From positions 124,359,731-124,423,730 of the forward strand of contig NC_134535.1 of assembly GCF_050624435.1 (NCBI RefSeq): 64,000 bases of DNA. The letters are read 5' to 3'. Position numbers and translations under genes: made by a program. Shown here one piece after another: positions 35,047-49,349 of this stretch (the stretch's first letter is position 1; the number at the start of each line of letters is the position of its first letter). A model generated the notes under the pieces. It was given only the letters and a program-made list of their open reading frames with translations, had not been told where the DNA came from and made no database searches. Source of the stretch: Tenrec ecaudatus. Taxonomy: Eukaryota; Chordata; Mammalia; Afrosoricida; Tenrecidae.

Positions 35047-35412
35047 AAACAAGACACTGGGCTTAAGTGGAGAGCAAATGCTTTGAGAATGATTGGGGCA
35101 GGGAATGTATGAATGTGCTTTATACAATTGATGTATGTATATGTATGGATTGTGATAAGAGTTGTATGAGTCCCTAATAAAATTTAAAAAAAGAAAAGAG
35201 GAGAAAAAAAATGATGAGGGCAAAGAATGTACAGATGTGCTTTATACAATTGATGTATGTATATGTATGAACTGTGATAAGAGTTGTATGAGCCCCTAAT
35301 AAATTGTTTAAATAAAAAAGGTCAGAGAATTATTGCCTGCCACATAGAGATACTCATACTTGTTAAATAAATGGATATAAAATATAAAAAGCAAAACAAA
35401 AACAAGACACTG
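35047..35412 (+). repeat. L1-tail A dimer with an apparent 3' transduction and a 13-bp TSD
   Basis: AAACAAGACACTG stands at 35,047-35,059 and 35,400-35,412. Inside are two family A ends with the same linker as the 5.8-kb dimer. Then come about 80 bp of unrelated sequence (GTCAGAGAATTATTGCCTGC) with its own AAATAAA and a short A-rich end, as expected of a read-through 3' transduction. Confidence 0.8.
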
Positions 35413-35630
35413 TATTTAAAAATAAGCATCTATAGATGAATCTCTTTCATAATATAGTGTTAACTTCTTGAAAGTGAATGGGACATGCACCAACCTGCCC
35501 TCTCCCCACCCCACCGCCTAGAACTACACGGGGTAGAATGGGTAGTAGTGGTGTTGTTGCTTTCAGAATATTCAGTTTCTAATTCCCAGGCCCTTCTGGC
35601 ACCCAAAGTTTCTCACCCCATCACCTTTTG
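35413..35630. other. Unassigned sequence
   Basis: Nothing recognised. Confidence 0.3.
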
Positions 35631-35631
35631 A

Positions 35632-37060
35632 AAAATGATTGAGATCTAATACATATATCATTCCACAATTCATTCACGTACAAGCAATTGTACAATTGCT
35701 TCCACAATTAGTTTCCAATGTTTTTCTACATTGACTCCTTGACAAAGTTTCCCTTTTACCGCCCGCCCCCACCCCGCCGTGCCCACCTCCCCCTGAACCC
35801 CTTATTCTCTTGCTGTCCCTGTAAGTTCGTCAATCCTGGATTTCCCATACTGGAAAACAGAAAAGCATATAACACAGCTTCAAGAAGGTGACGTTCAATG
35901 ACATAACACCTCTGAGGCGCACCCTAATACGAACAAAAACCAAATAAAACGATACAGATAAAAAATACAGAAAAAAATAGAAACCGGTTCAGGTGTAGCC
36001 TGCATCATATGGGGGATCATACTCACAAAGGTCAAGTCTGATTTATGCCCTCAGTCTTCTATACTGGCCTCTCCCTAACACTCTGTTTACGGGTCCCTTT
36101 CTCTGTGTCAGTCTGGGTGCTTTAGGGAAACAAAACTCCACAGAAACGCATGTAGAAGAGAGAGTTGTATATAAAGGGTAAGTGTGCATCAAGAAAACAT
36201 CCCAACCCAGTGCTGCCTAAGCCCTCAAGTCCAACATTAGTCCATATGTTTGACACCAATCCACAAAGTCTTCTTCCATCTCACAAAACACACGCAATGA
36301 TGCCGACTGCAGGAGGAAAGCCGAATCAGTGAGTGTGTAAGCATCTCAGGGCTGACAGGGATCTCTAAATGTCTGTTCCAGCACCCAGGGCTGCATCAGG
36401 GTGGGTCCATGTGGCTTCTCCTCAGGGATGTCTTGCAGGAAGTGAGCCTTGCCAGCTGAAGCAGGGAACTGACTAAGGGAGCCACACCCTGGTTTAACCA
36501 CCACAAAGCAAGAGACCTGAGAACTAGAAAGGCGAGGCTCACTGGGCCATTTATCTCTCAGCCTTTCAATTAACCCCACATGTGTTTATCAGCCAGGTTG
36601 GCACAATTAACTACCTCACCTTTCATCCCTCACTTTTAGAGGGGGGAGTTCCCCGGAGAATTATTTCCTATGTAGTTCCACAAATGAATCTTGGGCTCCC
36701 AGGGTCATCCACAGCCTCTGCCGACCAGATTCTCACAATTCAGGTTCTGATACTAATCCCTCCTTTAATTTCGGATATGATTTACAATCCTTTGGTGACT
36801 AATGATGGTGTGGTTCTTCCGTGGGGACTTAGTTGACATCTCACTTTGATGGCTGCTTGTTTGCAGACAAGCCTTTCAGACGCCATTTGCTATTTTATCT
36901 GATAAATAAAATAGCACCCTCTAAATACTTCATCACCCTTTGCTACAGTACCCTTATCTTCTGTGTTGGCTTGCTGAGGGTGAGCATGGAGCAGGGCCGT
37001 GATGTAAGAGCTAATTGTTCTTAAGTTGGAGCTAGGATTTAGTGTGAGCCCCAGCCCCCT
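35632..37060 (-). repeat. L1 3' UTR, family C-like, antisense, split by an LTR-like repeat
   Basis: The left part (35,632-36,097) has CCACAATTCATTCACGTACA and a C-rich zone at 35,760. The right part (36,615-37,060) has CCTATGTAGTTCCACAAATG and TTTGATGGCTGCTTGTTTGC, the antisense of the AAGCAGCCATC box. The 500-bp LTR-like repeat between is younger. Confidence 0.55.
36098..36612 (-). repeat. LTR-like or non-autonomous repeat, antisense
   Basis: Same family as 6,219-6,722, inverted. It begins TGTCAGTCTGGGTGCTTTAG and ends CACAATTAACTACCTCACC. Its minus strand contains GGGTTGGGATGTTTTCTTGA. Better preserved than the first copy. Confidence 0.55.
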
Positions 37061-37287
37061 TTCTGGATCTGTGCCTTCTTTGTTTACTTCTAATTTGTTG
37101 TTACTTGTCCCCCCATTACTCGCAGCAGCTGTTATTACTGGTAGAAATGAATTAGACCCCTTGTTTTGTCATGATGGAGCAGAATAGAAAGTTGTACATC
37201 ATTATTAGATGTTTCTCTTCATTACTAAATTCTTGACTCCTTAAATGTAGAAACTGCAACTGATTCATCTTTTAGACGAGCCTCTCA

Positions 37288-37425
37288 GGAGCCCTGGTGG
37301 TGTAGTGGGCTACACATTGAGTATTTAACCATGACATCAGCGGTTCAAATCCACCAGCTCCTCGGAGGGAGAAAGATGAAGCTGTTTATTCTCGTAAAGA
37401 TTTGAAGTCTTGGAAACGCAAGGGG
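37288..37425 (+). repeat. AfroSINE, sense
   Basis: AGGAGCCCTGGTGGTGTAGT, AGCGGTTCAAATCCACCAGC and CTTGGAAACGCAAGGGGCAG. It lacks the 3' end. From 37,425 to 38,220 is unassigned; a minus frame there (37,337-37,687) is proline-rich low complexity. Confidence 0.8.
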
Positions 37426-38221
37426 CAGAATAAACTTTCCCAGGCAGAGGCAGGGGAAGGGTGGCACTAGAAGGCTTACGTGTATGGTTGAGCTGGGAGT
37501 TTGTTCCTGGGGGTGCTGGTGGGGACAGCCACAGGGAGTTGAAAAATCCCCTCAGTGTGGAGAGGAAGGCCCAAAGAGCAGGAATGGGAACAGGAGACAC
37601 AGGAGGAAGGGGTTGTGGAGCGTTTGGCCAATGAGTGTCAGGAGGTTTCATTAGGTAGACAGCAACGTATCCTCCATCATCATGCATAGATCCAAGGGTC
37701 TGGGATGTCCAGAGAAAGCTTTGTAAGTGGCTGGTTGGTAACCTCCCTTTGCATGTGAGTTGGCTTGTTTGTAACCGAACTGTAACTGTACTGGTCTGGA
37801 ATAGCTATTTGCTGCCCTCTTGTGACCAATTTTAGGAAATACAGCCTCTCCCCTCCATACCCATGAAACGGAAGATTGCTTTGACTTTGTTAACTTACCA
37901 CATCTTTTTGATGCACAAGACGGTGAAGCCCTATAGGTGGTGCTGGGCATACGACGATGATGAACAAGGTTGTCACGGGGACGGGGTCATTCAGGAAAGC
38001 CATCCAAAGGAGGTATTTCCCAAACTAAGATGAATAGAAATTAGCCAAGTGAAAGTCAGAATTGTACCGAACGTGCTCCCAATAGCCTGGTGTCACATGT
38101 TTAGAAACCAGAGGGAGCTTGGACTTTTCATAGAATTTCCACAGAATGGAAACCTGTCGGGTGTATGGTTTGGAGCGGTGGTGATGAAAGATGAACCTAT
38201 TCTGTTATGCGGAGGAGTTCT

Positions 38222-38775
38222 AGAGAGCCCTGGCAGTGTAGTGGTGAAGCGTCATGCTGCGATCCGCCTGGTCGGCTAGTTCGAAACCACCAGCAGCTCC
38301 GTGGGAGGAAGCCTGGGCTTTCTACTCCCCTAAACAGGTACAGTCTCGGAAATCCACAAGGGGGTCTCTATGAGTCAGTCTTGTTTGGTTTGAGTTTTTA
38401 AGGAAGTAGGAAGGCGCTCTGGGGGTGCTACTCTCCAGGATCCACAGGAAAGGATTTACAGTCTCGGAAACACTAGAGATCTCCCAGTGTTACTCAATGG
38501 CAGTGGATCTGTAGGTAGGAGTGGTAGTTTAACAGTAGTTTAAAATCTCAGCTGCTAACTTAAAAGTCAGAGATTCGCCACCACTAGTCATTCTTGGGGA
38601 GAAAGCAGCGGCAATTTGCTTCTGTAAAGGGTTATATATATATATAAATATTTATATTATATTAAAAATATATAATATTTATATTATATATATATAATAT
38701 AGTATAGAAGTAGTTCTACTCTGCCCCATACAGAGGGACTGTGAGTCAGATTTACCGTAAGTCAGAGTTGATTGA
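38222..38775 (+). repeat. Cluster of AfroSINEs with an AT microsatellite
   Basis: A full copy runs 38,222-38,400 (AGAGCCCTGGCAGTGTAGTG). A partial follows at 38,403-38,515. An older copy at 38,520-38,775 is split by (TA)n/AATATT sequence at 38,630-38,705. Confidence 0.75.
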
Positions 38776-38779
38776 TGAC

Positions 38780-39125
38780 AGAGGGTTTGGGGATGTTTGA
38801 GGTAGTATCAAGAGAAGATTGTCACAGCAAGGAGTGTGTGTGTGTAACTCACAATGAGGAGAAGAAAAACAAGAAACTGAGGATGATGCACATGTATTTT
38901 AATTGGGCAAATGGCACTGCATTTAAAGCCTACTATGGGGGTGGATTGTGAATTGTAGCACAGTCAGCCCGGTTCTGAAGTCGAATCTCCCCAGTTTGGA
39001 AGATGGTCTCCAGATGGTGGCAGGAGCAACTGAGTCCCGTGGAAGCTCAGCGGAGTACCTGTTCCCTCAGCTTTCCGCTCAGCCTTTGTCCTCTGGCTAG
39101 ACCAAACCCAAACAACCTTCCCCCC
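38780..39125. other. Unassigned sequence
   Basis: No gene or repeat recognised. Confidence 0.3.
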
Positions 39126-39127
39126 CC

Positions 39128-39300
39128 CCCCACCATCAAGTTGATTCCAACTCAGAGAACTCAATATAGGGTTTCCAAGACTGATCTTTTTTTAATGGGA
39201 GCAGACAGCCTCATCTTGCTCCCAAGGAGCAGCTGGTGGGTTTGAACCGCTGACTTTGTGGTTTGTAGCCCACCACCTAACCCACAATGCCAATAGGGCC
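39128..39300 (-). repeat. AfroSINE, antisense
   Basis: CACCATCAAGTTGATTCCAA, AAGGAGCAGCTGGTGGGTTT and CACAATGCCAATAGGGCC. From 39,300 to 40,200 is AT-rich unique sequence. Confidence 0.8.
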
Positions 39301-40202
39301 TCTTAATTATTACCAGTATGATCATTATCACCATCATTACTTTTTAGTGGTTCAAAGAGAGGAAAGGGAACCCAGTAAAGGGAATTGTCCAAATGGTGCA
39401 ATTAACATCAAAAGCATTTTTATAAACATTTCTACTCATTCCTTTCTTTTTAAAAAATCCTCAACAGAATATATTATCTATTCCAACAGATATGTACATC
39501 TTCCAGTAATTACCAGCCTCATATTTGATGAAGTGCTCTGATAACGTGAAACACAATTGGCATGCCTTCCCATAATGCCTTGGTTTGCTACGACAGTGTA
39601 GATAAGACACATGTAGCTGCTGTTTTCCTGAGAGGAAAACCTTAGGTTTTTTTGGTTGTTGTTTTGTTTTTAAAGTATATACATGTATTTTATTTTTTAG
39701 GATTTTTTTCCCTTTTCATTTTTTGAAAAGCAGAAGGTTAACTCTGACCATGTAAATGCACCTAAGGATATGAGAAAGTGCTAAGCCAACTGATTTCTGA
39801 GTAGAACGGAGTGGATTGGCATGAAAGCTCGCTCATTCGTTTTAGTATGCACCTCACAGCATATGTACAGTACCACAATGGAAAACTTTATAAGTTCAAT
39901 TTTAAATAGTAAAAATTAAAGCAACTGCAGAAAGAATGTATGGCCAAGTTATGCAAAGTGCTTTGCCTGCTCTAAGGGGAAGCATGTGTCTTAGTTTATA
40001 CAAAAAGCATGTGGAGGAAGGTTGTCTTGCCTTCAAGTTTTCTGAAACTTTATTATAAGCTGGATGCTAAATCTGAAAAAAAATTTATATTAAAAAGTTT
40101 TTTTCCTTCATACACGGTAAAGACTTATTTTTTCTCCAAATAGTGGTTTAACCATCATACAAAATTAAATTTCTGCAACATACAGGTATTTATATGGAGG
40201 TA

Positions 40203-40768
40203 CCTTTCTTTTTAAATTATTTTATTGGGAACTCATACAATTCTTATCATAATCCATACATACATCCATTGTGTCAAGAACTTATGTACATTTGTTGCCA
40301 TCATCATTCTCAAAGCATATGCCTTCTACCTGAGCCCTTAATATCTGCTGCTCATTTCCCCTTCCCTCCCCACTCCCCCCTACCTCATGAACCCTTCATC
40401 ATTCATAAATTATTATTTTGTCATATGTTACACTGTCCGATATCTCCCCCTCCCTCTTCTCTGCTGTCCCTCCCTCAGGGAGAAGGCTATATGTAGATTC
40501 TTGTAATCAGTTCACCCTTTTCACCCCACCCTCCCTCCACCCTCCAGGTACTGCCATTCTCAGCACTGGTCCTGAAAGGATCATCCGCCCTGGATTCTCT
40601 GTGTTTCCAGTTCTTATCTGTATATCTTCTGGTCTAGCCAGATTTGTAAGGTGGAATTGGGATCATGATAGGGTGGGGGTGAGGGTGGGGTGAGAAGCAT
40701 TTAGGAACTAGAGGAATGTTGTATGTTTCATCGTTGCTACCCTGCACCCTGGCTGGCTCATAACCCAG
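40203..40768 (-). repeat. L1-tail family A, antisense
   Basis: From AATTATTTTATTGGGAACTC through AATATCTGCTGCTCATTTCC and TGTTTCCAGTTCTTATCTGT to CTGCACCCTGGCTGGCTC. Confidence 0.85.
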
Positions 40769-40879
40769 CCATTTATAGATTTTTGTATGATCATTGTTTT
40801 CTACAAACTTATACATGCTGGGAAAAAATTGCCCAATAAAATATGTACTAGAAAAGGCTACATGTAGTTAGTTCTACAG

Positions 40880-41660
40880 CTATGGCAAGTATGCAGCAGC
40901 AAAAAAAAAACTTGACTGGCATTTGGATTCTTTCCAGAGGCAATTCTATCCTTGGGCTACCATGGCCTGACAGCACAAGTCAAAGTGTTGCCGAAAATGA
41001 AACCGTCAATCGCCAGACCCCAGAAGGGAGCACTGTGTGCGCTCCTGGACATGTCTTTATTTGGAGAGAGAACTGTTCTAGAGCTCAAACCCCTGGCAGG
41101 GGGCACAGATGGGCACCAGCATGCGGAAATGGCTGGCTTTTCGTGGGACCCTGTGCTTTTGCAGCATTAACGACTCCTTCGCCTACCCGCAACCGATCAG
41201 AAATGGCTCACTGACCACTCCTTCTAAATCTCCACAGTACAACAAAATGAAAACAACCGGAAGGTATCATGATTGTTGTCTTTGGGAGATCCCGAAGACC
41301 AATCAGCACGAATGACCACGTGACTCAAGATTTGTCAGTTATGTTAGAAAATACTGTGGCGTCCACTGCAAAGGCCGTGAAATGCCTGCAGCCTCCTTAG
41401 CCAATGTTTTCTTAGGTAACAGACTAGCCCTCAGCGATCGCCATGCGGATCGGGGAGGTTTTGTATTGGCTAATGCAACCTGTTGTACTTGAGTTGATAC
41501 TTCGGGGGAGGCTGAGATTCAAATGACATGAAGTAAAAAAACTAGTCATCTGGCTTCAACAGATAAAACATGACTCAAGGCAATCTTCTAAATCGTTTTT
41601 ATGTTAGCTGATCTGGATATGAGAACCTTGGCTTTGAAGTCCCTTCCCTAACAATGGACG
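40880..41660 (+). repeat. Endogenous retrovirus env fossil (fragment)
   Basis: On the + strand, pieces resemble a gammaretrovirus-type envelope: an SU-like end near 41,030 (GSTVCAPGHVFIW) and a TM ectodomain-like part at about 41,395-41,530 (ANVFLGNRLAL, then GGFVLANATCCT with the paired cysteines seen in such proteins). No LTR, gag or pol is identified beside it. It is broken by several changes and looks old. Confidence 0.6.
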
Positions 41661-41954
41661 CCGTGCGCCTTATGATGATAACTAAATCACCAGTGTGTTC
41701 TGGTTCAACACTCTATTCTCTCCACAATCATAAATGTGCATAAACAACTGCTGATGCATCACCAAGGGATCTCAAAAAGCCTGGAGAGACAAAGGAAAAT
41801 GCAAGCAATATAGGACTGCCAAGAACACAAGAGTAGTGTAGTGCCCTGTGGCTCTTTGACGGAAATCCTGTCTGAGCCTCAAGGAAGGGACTGTGAGTGA
41901 TGCTCTTACCTTACAACTTAACCACACTGCTCGATAAACTGAGCACATGACTCT

Positions 41955-43710
<1,756 letters not shown>

Positions 43711-44315
43711 GGAATTGGCTGAATGGCAGTGGGTTTGATTTGGGGCTTAATCTTTCCCTGAAGAATTTTACTTTTCACTTTATACCACATGAAAACAGCA
43801 GTTTGGGTTTTCTCAAGACAGTCAAATTGTGTTCCTTTTAGATATTCTTAGCGTTTGGGAACAAAAGAGAAGTCTGAGAGGGCAAGAACGAGCGTGTAAG
43901 GTGGATAGAGTAAGGTTCCCCAATGAGATTTCCGTAGCCCTCGTTACTCTAGAAGAATAAGAAGACCTCAAGGAGAAAAACACATGGGTGCAACTTTCCT
44001 AACCTTTTTTAACAGTGCACTGTTCAATTTTATAAAATTGCTTTCCTATCAGCCCCTGTGATTTTCCAGTGTCCCATCAAGGTCACCCCTGTGAAATCTC
44101 ACAGCCTCAACGGACCCATCAGACCCTCTCCAGAAGACATCATGTAGCTGGACCTTGCTCTCTATCATATTAGTCAATCCAAGATGTGTCCCCTGTTATG
44201 ATGTGTTCCACAAAATAGTTTTTATTAGCACCAAACTTACTGAAAAAGACTCATGGAAACCTGAGCTCTTTAAGTTAGCTGCTCTTTGTAGTGCCCCCTT
44301 TGAAAATCTTATTAA
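43711..44315. other. Unassigned sequence
   Basis: No gene or repeat recognised. Confidence 0.3.
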
Positions 44316-44317
44316 GG

Positions 44318-44925
44318 TGTGATCACGAGACAGTTACCAAGGATTTCCTTTTACTGGGATCGACAACCAACACTCATGGAAAGAGCCGTGAAGAAATGCA
44401 GCCATGGGTAGCATTGGACAGTCCACCGCACAAGACGTATTTAAAGTGTTAGCGAGCAAAGATTTCACTTTGAGTTCTAAGGCGCACCTGGCCCAGGCCA
44501 TTGGGCGCATGTGCATGTGAAAGAGGGACACTGAGCAAAGAAGGGGAGAGAAGAAGGACTGCAGTTGCATTCTGGTGTTGGTGACCAATCTTGAAAGTAC
44601 CACCGTGGCTAGAGGAATAAACAAGTCTGTTTTGTGGGAAGTACAGCCAGAAGGGGCCTTTGAAATGAGGATGTCAAAATTTCGTTTCACATACTTTGGA
44701 CGTGCTGTGAGACAAGACTGCCCCCGGAGAAGGACAGCCCGCGTGGGAAAGCAGATGGTTAGCAGAGAAGAGGAAGACGTTGGGCAAGACGGATTGGCAC
44801 CGTGGCTACAACAATGGGTTCAAACACAGCAACAGTTTTGACGATGCTGCAGGATGCAGCAGTGTTCTGTTCTCTTGTGCCCTGGGGAGCTACGAGTGGG
44901 AACTAAAGTGCCTGCGTCTAACAGC
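44318..44925 (+). repeat. RTE LINE 3' end
   Basis: TACCAAGGATTTCCTTTTAC, AGTTCTAAGGCGCACCTGGC, ACATACTTTGGACGTGCTGT and CACCGTGGCTACAACAATGG in RTE order. Diverged. Confidence 0.7.
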
Positions 44926-45067
44926 AAAAAGGAAACGAAGACAGTGTATGACCTAGAGAACTTGGTGGCAGTCATGATCGAAGAGGCACATTTAAATATG
45001 TCTTGTTTGAAATAAAACCCATGCGTGTACAAACAGGAATAGGAGTAGCAATACTTTTTGATTTGCC

Positions 45068-45068
<1 letters not shown>

Positions 45069-45109
<41 letters not shown>

Positions 45110-45117
45110 CGCGCGTG
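45069..45117. repeat. (GT)n(GC)n alternating purine-pyrimidine tract
   Basis: About 16 GT units are followed by about 8 GC units, nearly 50 bases of strict alternation, a strong Z-DNA-forming composition. Confidence 0.95.
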
Positions 45118-45149
45118 CCCACACAAACCAGCGAGGATGTGGGTTTAGA

Positions 45150-45430
45150 AAAAGTCAATAGAAAAATTCTATTTTATTTTTCCACAAACTTTTGGAAGGG
45201 TCCTTATATACATGTACAGTTATTTTATCTTGGCGGCTGCGGTTCAGAAATTACCCAGTGGAACAGACACCGATTCAACAATTTCTACACAAATCCAGTG
45301 ACACTGATTATATCCCTCAAGCTGTACAGCAATTGTCATCCTGCTCGTCCACATTGTTCCTTCCATCCTGAACAGAAACTCACTGCCCCATAAATTTCTT
45401 GTTTAATCTTCTGAGTTGCATCATCAGTTG
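45150..45430 (-). repeat. L1 3' end, antisense, older afrotherian type
   Basis: CAACAATTTCTACACAAATC, CAGTGACACTGATTATATCC and CATTGTTCCTTCCATCCTGA. Its complement resembles an L1 3' end I recall from Afrotheria. Confidence 0.45.
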
Positions 45431-47085
45431 ACTCAGCTTTTGAATGTTTATATCTCAGAAATGGGGATCAATCCAATTCGATTTGCCAAGTTTTGAGGTT
45501 CTGTACACTAGCGATTACATCAGTCAGAGAAGGGCAAGACCTTGTCTCTGCCAATGGAGGTGTGGGAACTTTAGCCTAATTAGGGATGACAAATACGCAA
45601 AAGGCAAGAGTCTCATACATTTAATGGTAAAAAGAAACAGATGAAGGAACAGAAGGAGCTTAATAGTTTACCCGTTGAAGGCAGAAGGTGAGGATTCTGG
45701 GAGGAAGCAACATATTTAGATTTTGATAGACAGATAGACATTGACTTATAAGAGGATGGGGAAAGGATGTTTCAGGTAGAGAATACAGCGTGCAATGCAC
45801 AAGGCCTGGAAAGTTGTGCATTATACCGCAGGGGAGGGTTACTGAGAAGGAGAACGTTTTCCGTAACCTGTTTTCTGAGGACACATGCATGCTGGCTACT
45901 CAGTCCTGCAGTCACGCGATCTTTCAAGTTTGGTCTTGGTTATGTCATTGCTTCATTCCTCAACACACCCATTCCCTCTCCTTCCCTCTCTTCCCACCTC
46001 ATTGAACTCCCCTCCCTTTCTTTTCTTCCTTTTATGGGAATTTTTTCCCCGTTTAGACCCTGGATTTAATTTAGTTGGATTGGTCTGTGTAGTAATAACA
46101 TGTCTGTACATTTGCCCAGAGGCCCTGAGCTAATGGGTGTATTCTTTACAGACCAAATAAACAGGCATAAAGCCAGCCTGCGGTCTCGCCTCGCTGCCTC
46201 TCTTCTCTTTCTTTGCCTTTTACCCATCTTCCACTGATTGGAAACCTTTCAGAAAACTAACCCTTTCCGGGGTCACTCAAACACAGACTACGTCCATGAA
46301 GTCATTTCTGCACCTGCCAGTTGAATGCCGTGGTGAACTTTGCTTTTGCAGAAGAATGTGTTCTCTGTCCACCAGAGATCTGGCTACAGTGGGTTGGGAA
46401 TATGGACTCCCGCCCAGAGAATTCTTCCCTGCTGTCTGAGGGAACCTCAGAAAAGCATGCTTTTATATCTCTGGATTGTATTTGTTCCATGGGTGCTGAT
46501 TTTGACTTGATGCAATTAAGAAATGATAAACTGATGGTGTAACTGAGCAGAGGCTGGCCAAGTCACTTAAAAAAAAAAGTAGACCGAAGCCCGTCAAGTT
46601 TTTGTGAAAACAAATGGGGGTCGGTGCTAAAGGAAAGGAGCTGCCTTAATGGCTGTGAAGAAGAAAGCAGGCCAGTTGCCTCAAAATGGTTAAGTGATTG
46701 GCTGCTAATCCAGTGGTGGCATTTCCAGCACACCAAAGGCTCTATGGGAGAACACTGGCAATCTCTTCCCGTAGAGAGTACAAGCGGTGGCGGGGCGGAG
46801 GGGGGCGGGGACAGGGCTTGGCACCTCATCAGATCTGATTGGAAAACACTCATAAGGTTCGGCACACAGACATGAACTATCTATTGGGTTTGTTTTCTGT
46901 TTCTTGCTTTAGATTTTTTTTTCTTTCACCCTATGGCTATCTATATAAGATAGGCAGCACAAACAATCCCGAGGAGAAAACAATGGGACCAGTGGTTCTG
47001 GGGGAACATGGACAGGAGGGGACAGGGAGGGGGAGTAGGGAGCCAATTAGTTCAGGAATAAGTGAACAACAAAATTCTAGAGCTA
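45430..47085. other. Unique intergenic sequence
   Basis: No gene, tRNA or repeat recognised. A run of small frames near 45.8-46.1 kb crosses pyrimidine-rich text only. Confidence 0.4.
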
Positions 47086-48105
47086 AAATCTAAAAAGATC
47101 TTAAATGCTCAAGTACTCCCTCAGTGCAAGAGCACTTTGTTCTATTAAACTGGTATTCCATGATGCTCACCTTCCCCACACAATTGCTGAAGACAAATGG
47201 GTGCGTAAGCAAATGTGGTGAAGAAAGCTGATGATGCCCAGCTATCAAAAGATATAACGTCTGGGGTCTTAAATGCTTGAAGATTAACAAGTGGCCATCT
47301 AGCTCAGAAGCAACTAAGCCCACATGGAAGAAGCACACCAGACTATGTGATCATGAGGTATTAAAGGGATCAGGGATCAAAGAACAAAAAATCATATCAT
47401 TGTGAAGGAGAGGCAGTGCAGATTGGGGATCCAATCTGTAGGCAACTGGACATCCCCTTATGAAAGGGTTGCGGGTAGGAGATGAGCCAGTCAGGGTGCA
47501 GTATAGCAACGATGAAACATACAAATTTCCTTTAGTTCTTAAATGCTTTCCCTGCTCCACTATCAGGATCCCAATTCTACCTTACAAATCTGACTAGACC
47601 CGAGGATGTACACTTGTACAGATAGGAACTGGAAACACAGGAAATTCAGGACAGATGAACCCTTCAGGACCAGTGGTGAGAGTGGTGATACCAGGAGGGT
47701 GTAGGGAGAGTGGGATAGAAGGGGGGAACTGAATATAAGGATCTACATATAACCCCCTCCATGGGGGATGGATAACAGAAAAGTGGGTGAAGGGAGACAT
47801 TGGACAGTGTAAGACATGACAAAATAATAATAATTTATAAATTATCAAGGATTCATGAGGGAGGGAGGGCAGGGAGGGAGGAGGAAAATGAGGAGCTGAT
47901 CCCAAGGGCTCTAGTAGAAAGCAAATGTTTTGAGAATGATGATGGCAATAAATGTATGAATGTGCTTGACATACACACAAAAAGTTTCACATTCTCTGAT
48001 GATAGCAACAAACGTGCAAATGTACTTGACACAATGGATGTATGTTTGGATTGTGATAAGAGTTGTATGAGCCCCGAATAAAATGATTTAAAAAAAAATC
48101 TAAAA
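47086..48105 (+). repeat. L1-tail family A, ~1-kb 3' UTR copy
   Basis: From TTTGTTCTATTAAACTGGTA to AATAAAATGATTTAAAAAA. AAATCTAAAA at 47,086-47,095 and 48,096-48,105 may be the target duplication. A short internal duplication (GTGCTTGACA / GTACTTGACA) lies near 47,965-48,035. Confidence 0.85.
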
Positions 48106-48389
48106 TTGAAGGTGAGGAAGGTGTATAATGCCTGTTGGGATTTTATCAAGTGCAATGTATCTGAGAGGAATTATTGATAGCTGAATGGAGGCTGGGCATG
48201 ATAGTGGGGGCAGGAGGAAGGTCAAAAGAAACAGAAGAAAGAAATAGAAGGCAAAAACTATTTATAGAGGTATAGTTATAGGCATGTATATATGTAATTA
48301 TAGTAATTTATAATGAAAGGGATAGAGACCAATGTACATATATTTATATGTTAAGTATTAAGACAGCAGACAGGTTTTGTACCTCTACT

Positions 48390-49335
48390 CAAGACCTCCC
48401 TTAACATAACAACACTTTGTTCTGATATCCTGGCACTCTTTGATACTCACCTTCCTAGCAAGATCACTGAAGACAAAATGGGTACATAAGCAAATGTGGT
48501 GAAAAGAGAGGATGGTGCCTGGCTACCAAAAGATAGAGTCTGGGTTCTTAAAGGCTTGAAGTTTTAAACAAGCAGCCATCAAGCAGGGAAGCAAATAAAC
48601 CCACATAGAGGAAGCACACCAGCCTGTGTGATCATGGAATGTCGACAGGATCAGGTATCAGAAAATTAAAAACAAACCATATTAATGTGAACTCGGGAGT
48701 TTGGACCCAAAGCCCATCTGTAGACAATTGTATAACCCCCTTATAACAGGAAGGGATGATTCAATCAGGGTGCAGTGTAGCACCGATGAAACACACATAA
48801 TTCCTCTAGTTCCTGAATGCTTCCTCTCCTACTACCATGCCCAGTTCTACCTTACAAATATGGCTAGACTGGAGAACACACATAGGTACAGATAAGAGCT
48901 CTCAATACAAGAAATTCAGGACAGATAAACCAACCCCTCAGGAACCGCAATGGGAGTAGCGATATCACGAGGGTAGGGAGACAGCTGGGTAGGGTGAAGT
49001 GAGGGAAGGGGGAACCCATCACAAGGTTGGATATATAGCCCCCCCCAATTGGACAAATAGCAGAAATGTGGGTGAAGGGAGACAATGGACAGTGTAAGAT
49101 ACGAAATAATCATAGTAGCAATATATAATTGAGCAAGGATTCACAAGGGTGGCAGGGTGGGATAGGGTGGGGAATAAAGAGGAACCGATACCAAGGACTC
49201 AAGTAGAAAAGGTTTTGGAAATGATGATGGCAACATATGTACAAATATACTTGATACAACTGATGTATGGAATGTTATAAGAGCTGTAAGAGCCCCCAAT
49301 AAAAATGATTTTAAAATATTTTTAATAATAATGAT
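48390..49335 (+). repeat. L1-tail family A, second ~1-kb copy
   Basis: TTTGTTCTGATATCCTGGCA to AATAAAAATGATTTTAAAAT. It is more diverged than its left neighbour and in the same orientation. Confidence 0.85.
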
Positions 49336-49349
49336 TAAAAAAAGAGTAC

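Noticed and set aside
37337-37950. Two minus frames of 99-116 codons
   Set aside because: No domain, proline-rich low complexity at one end, and a SINE overlaps the other.
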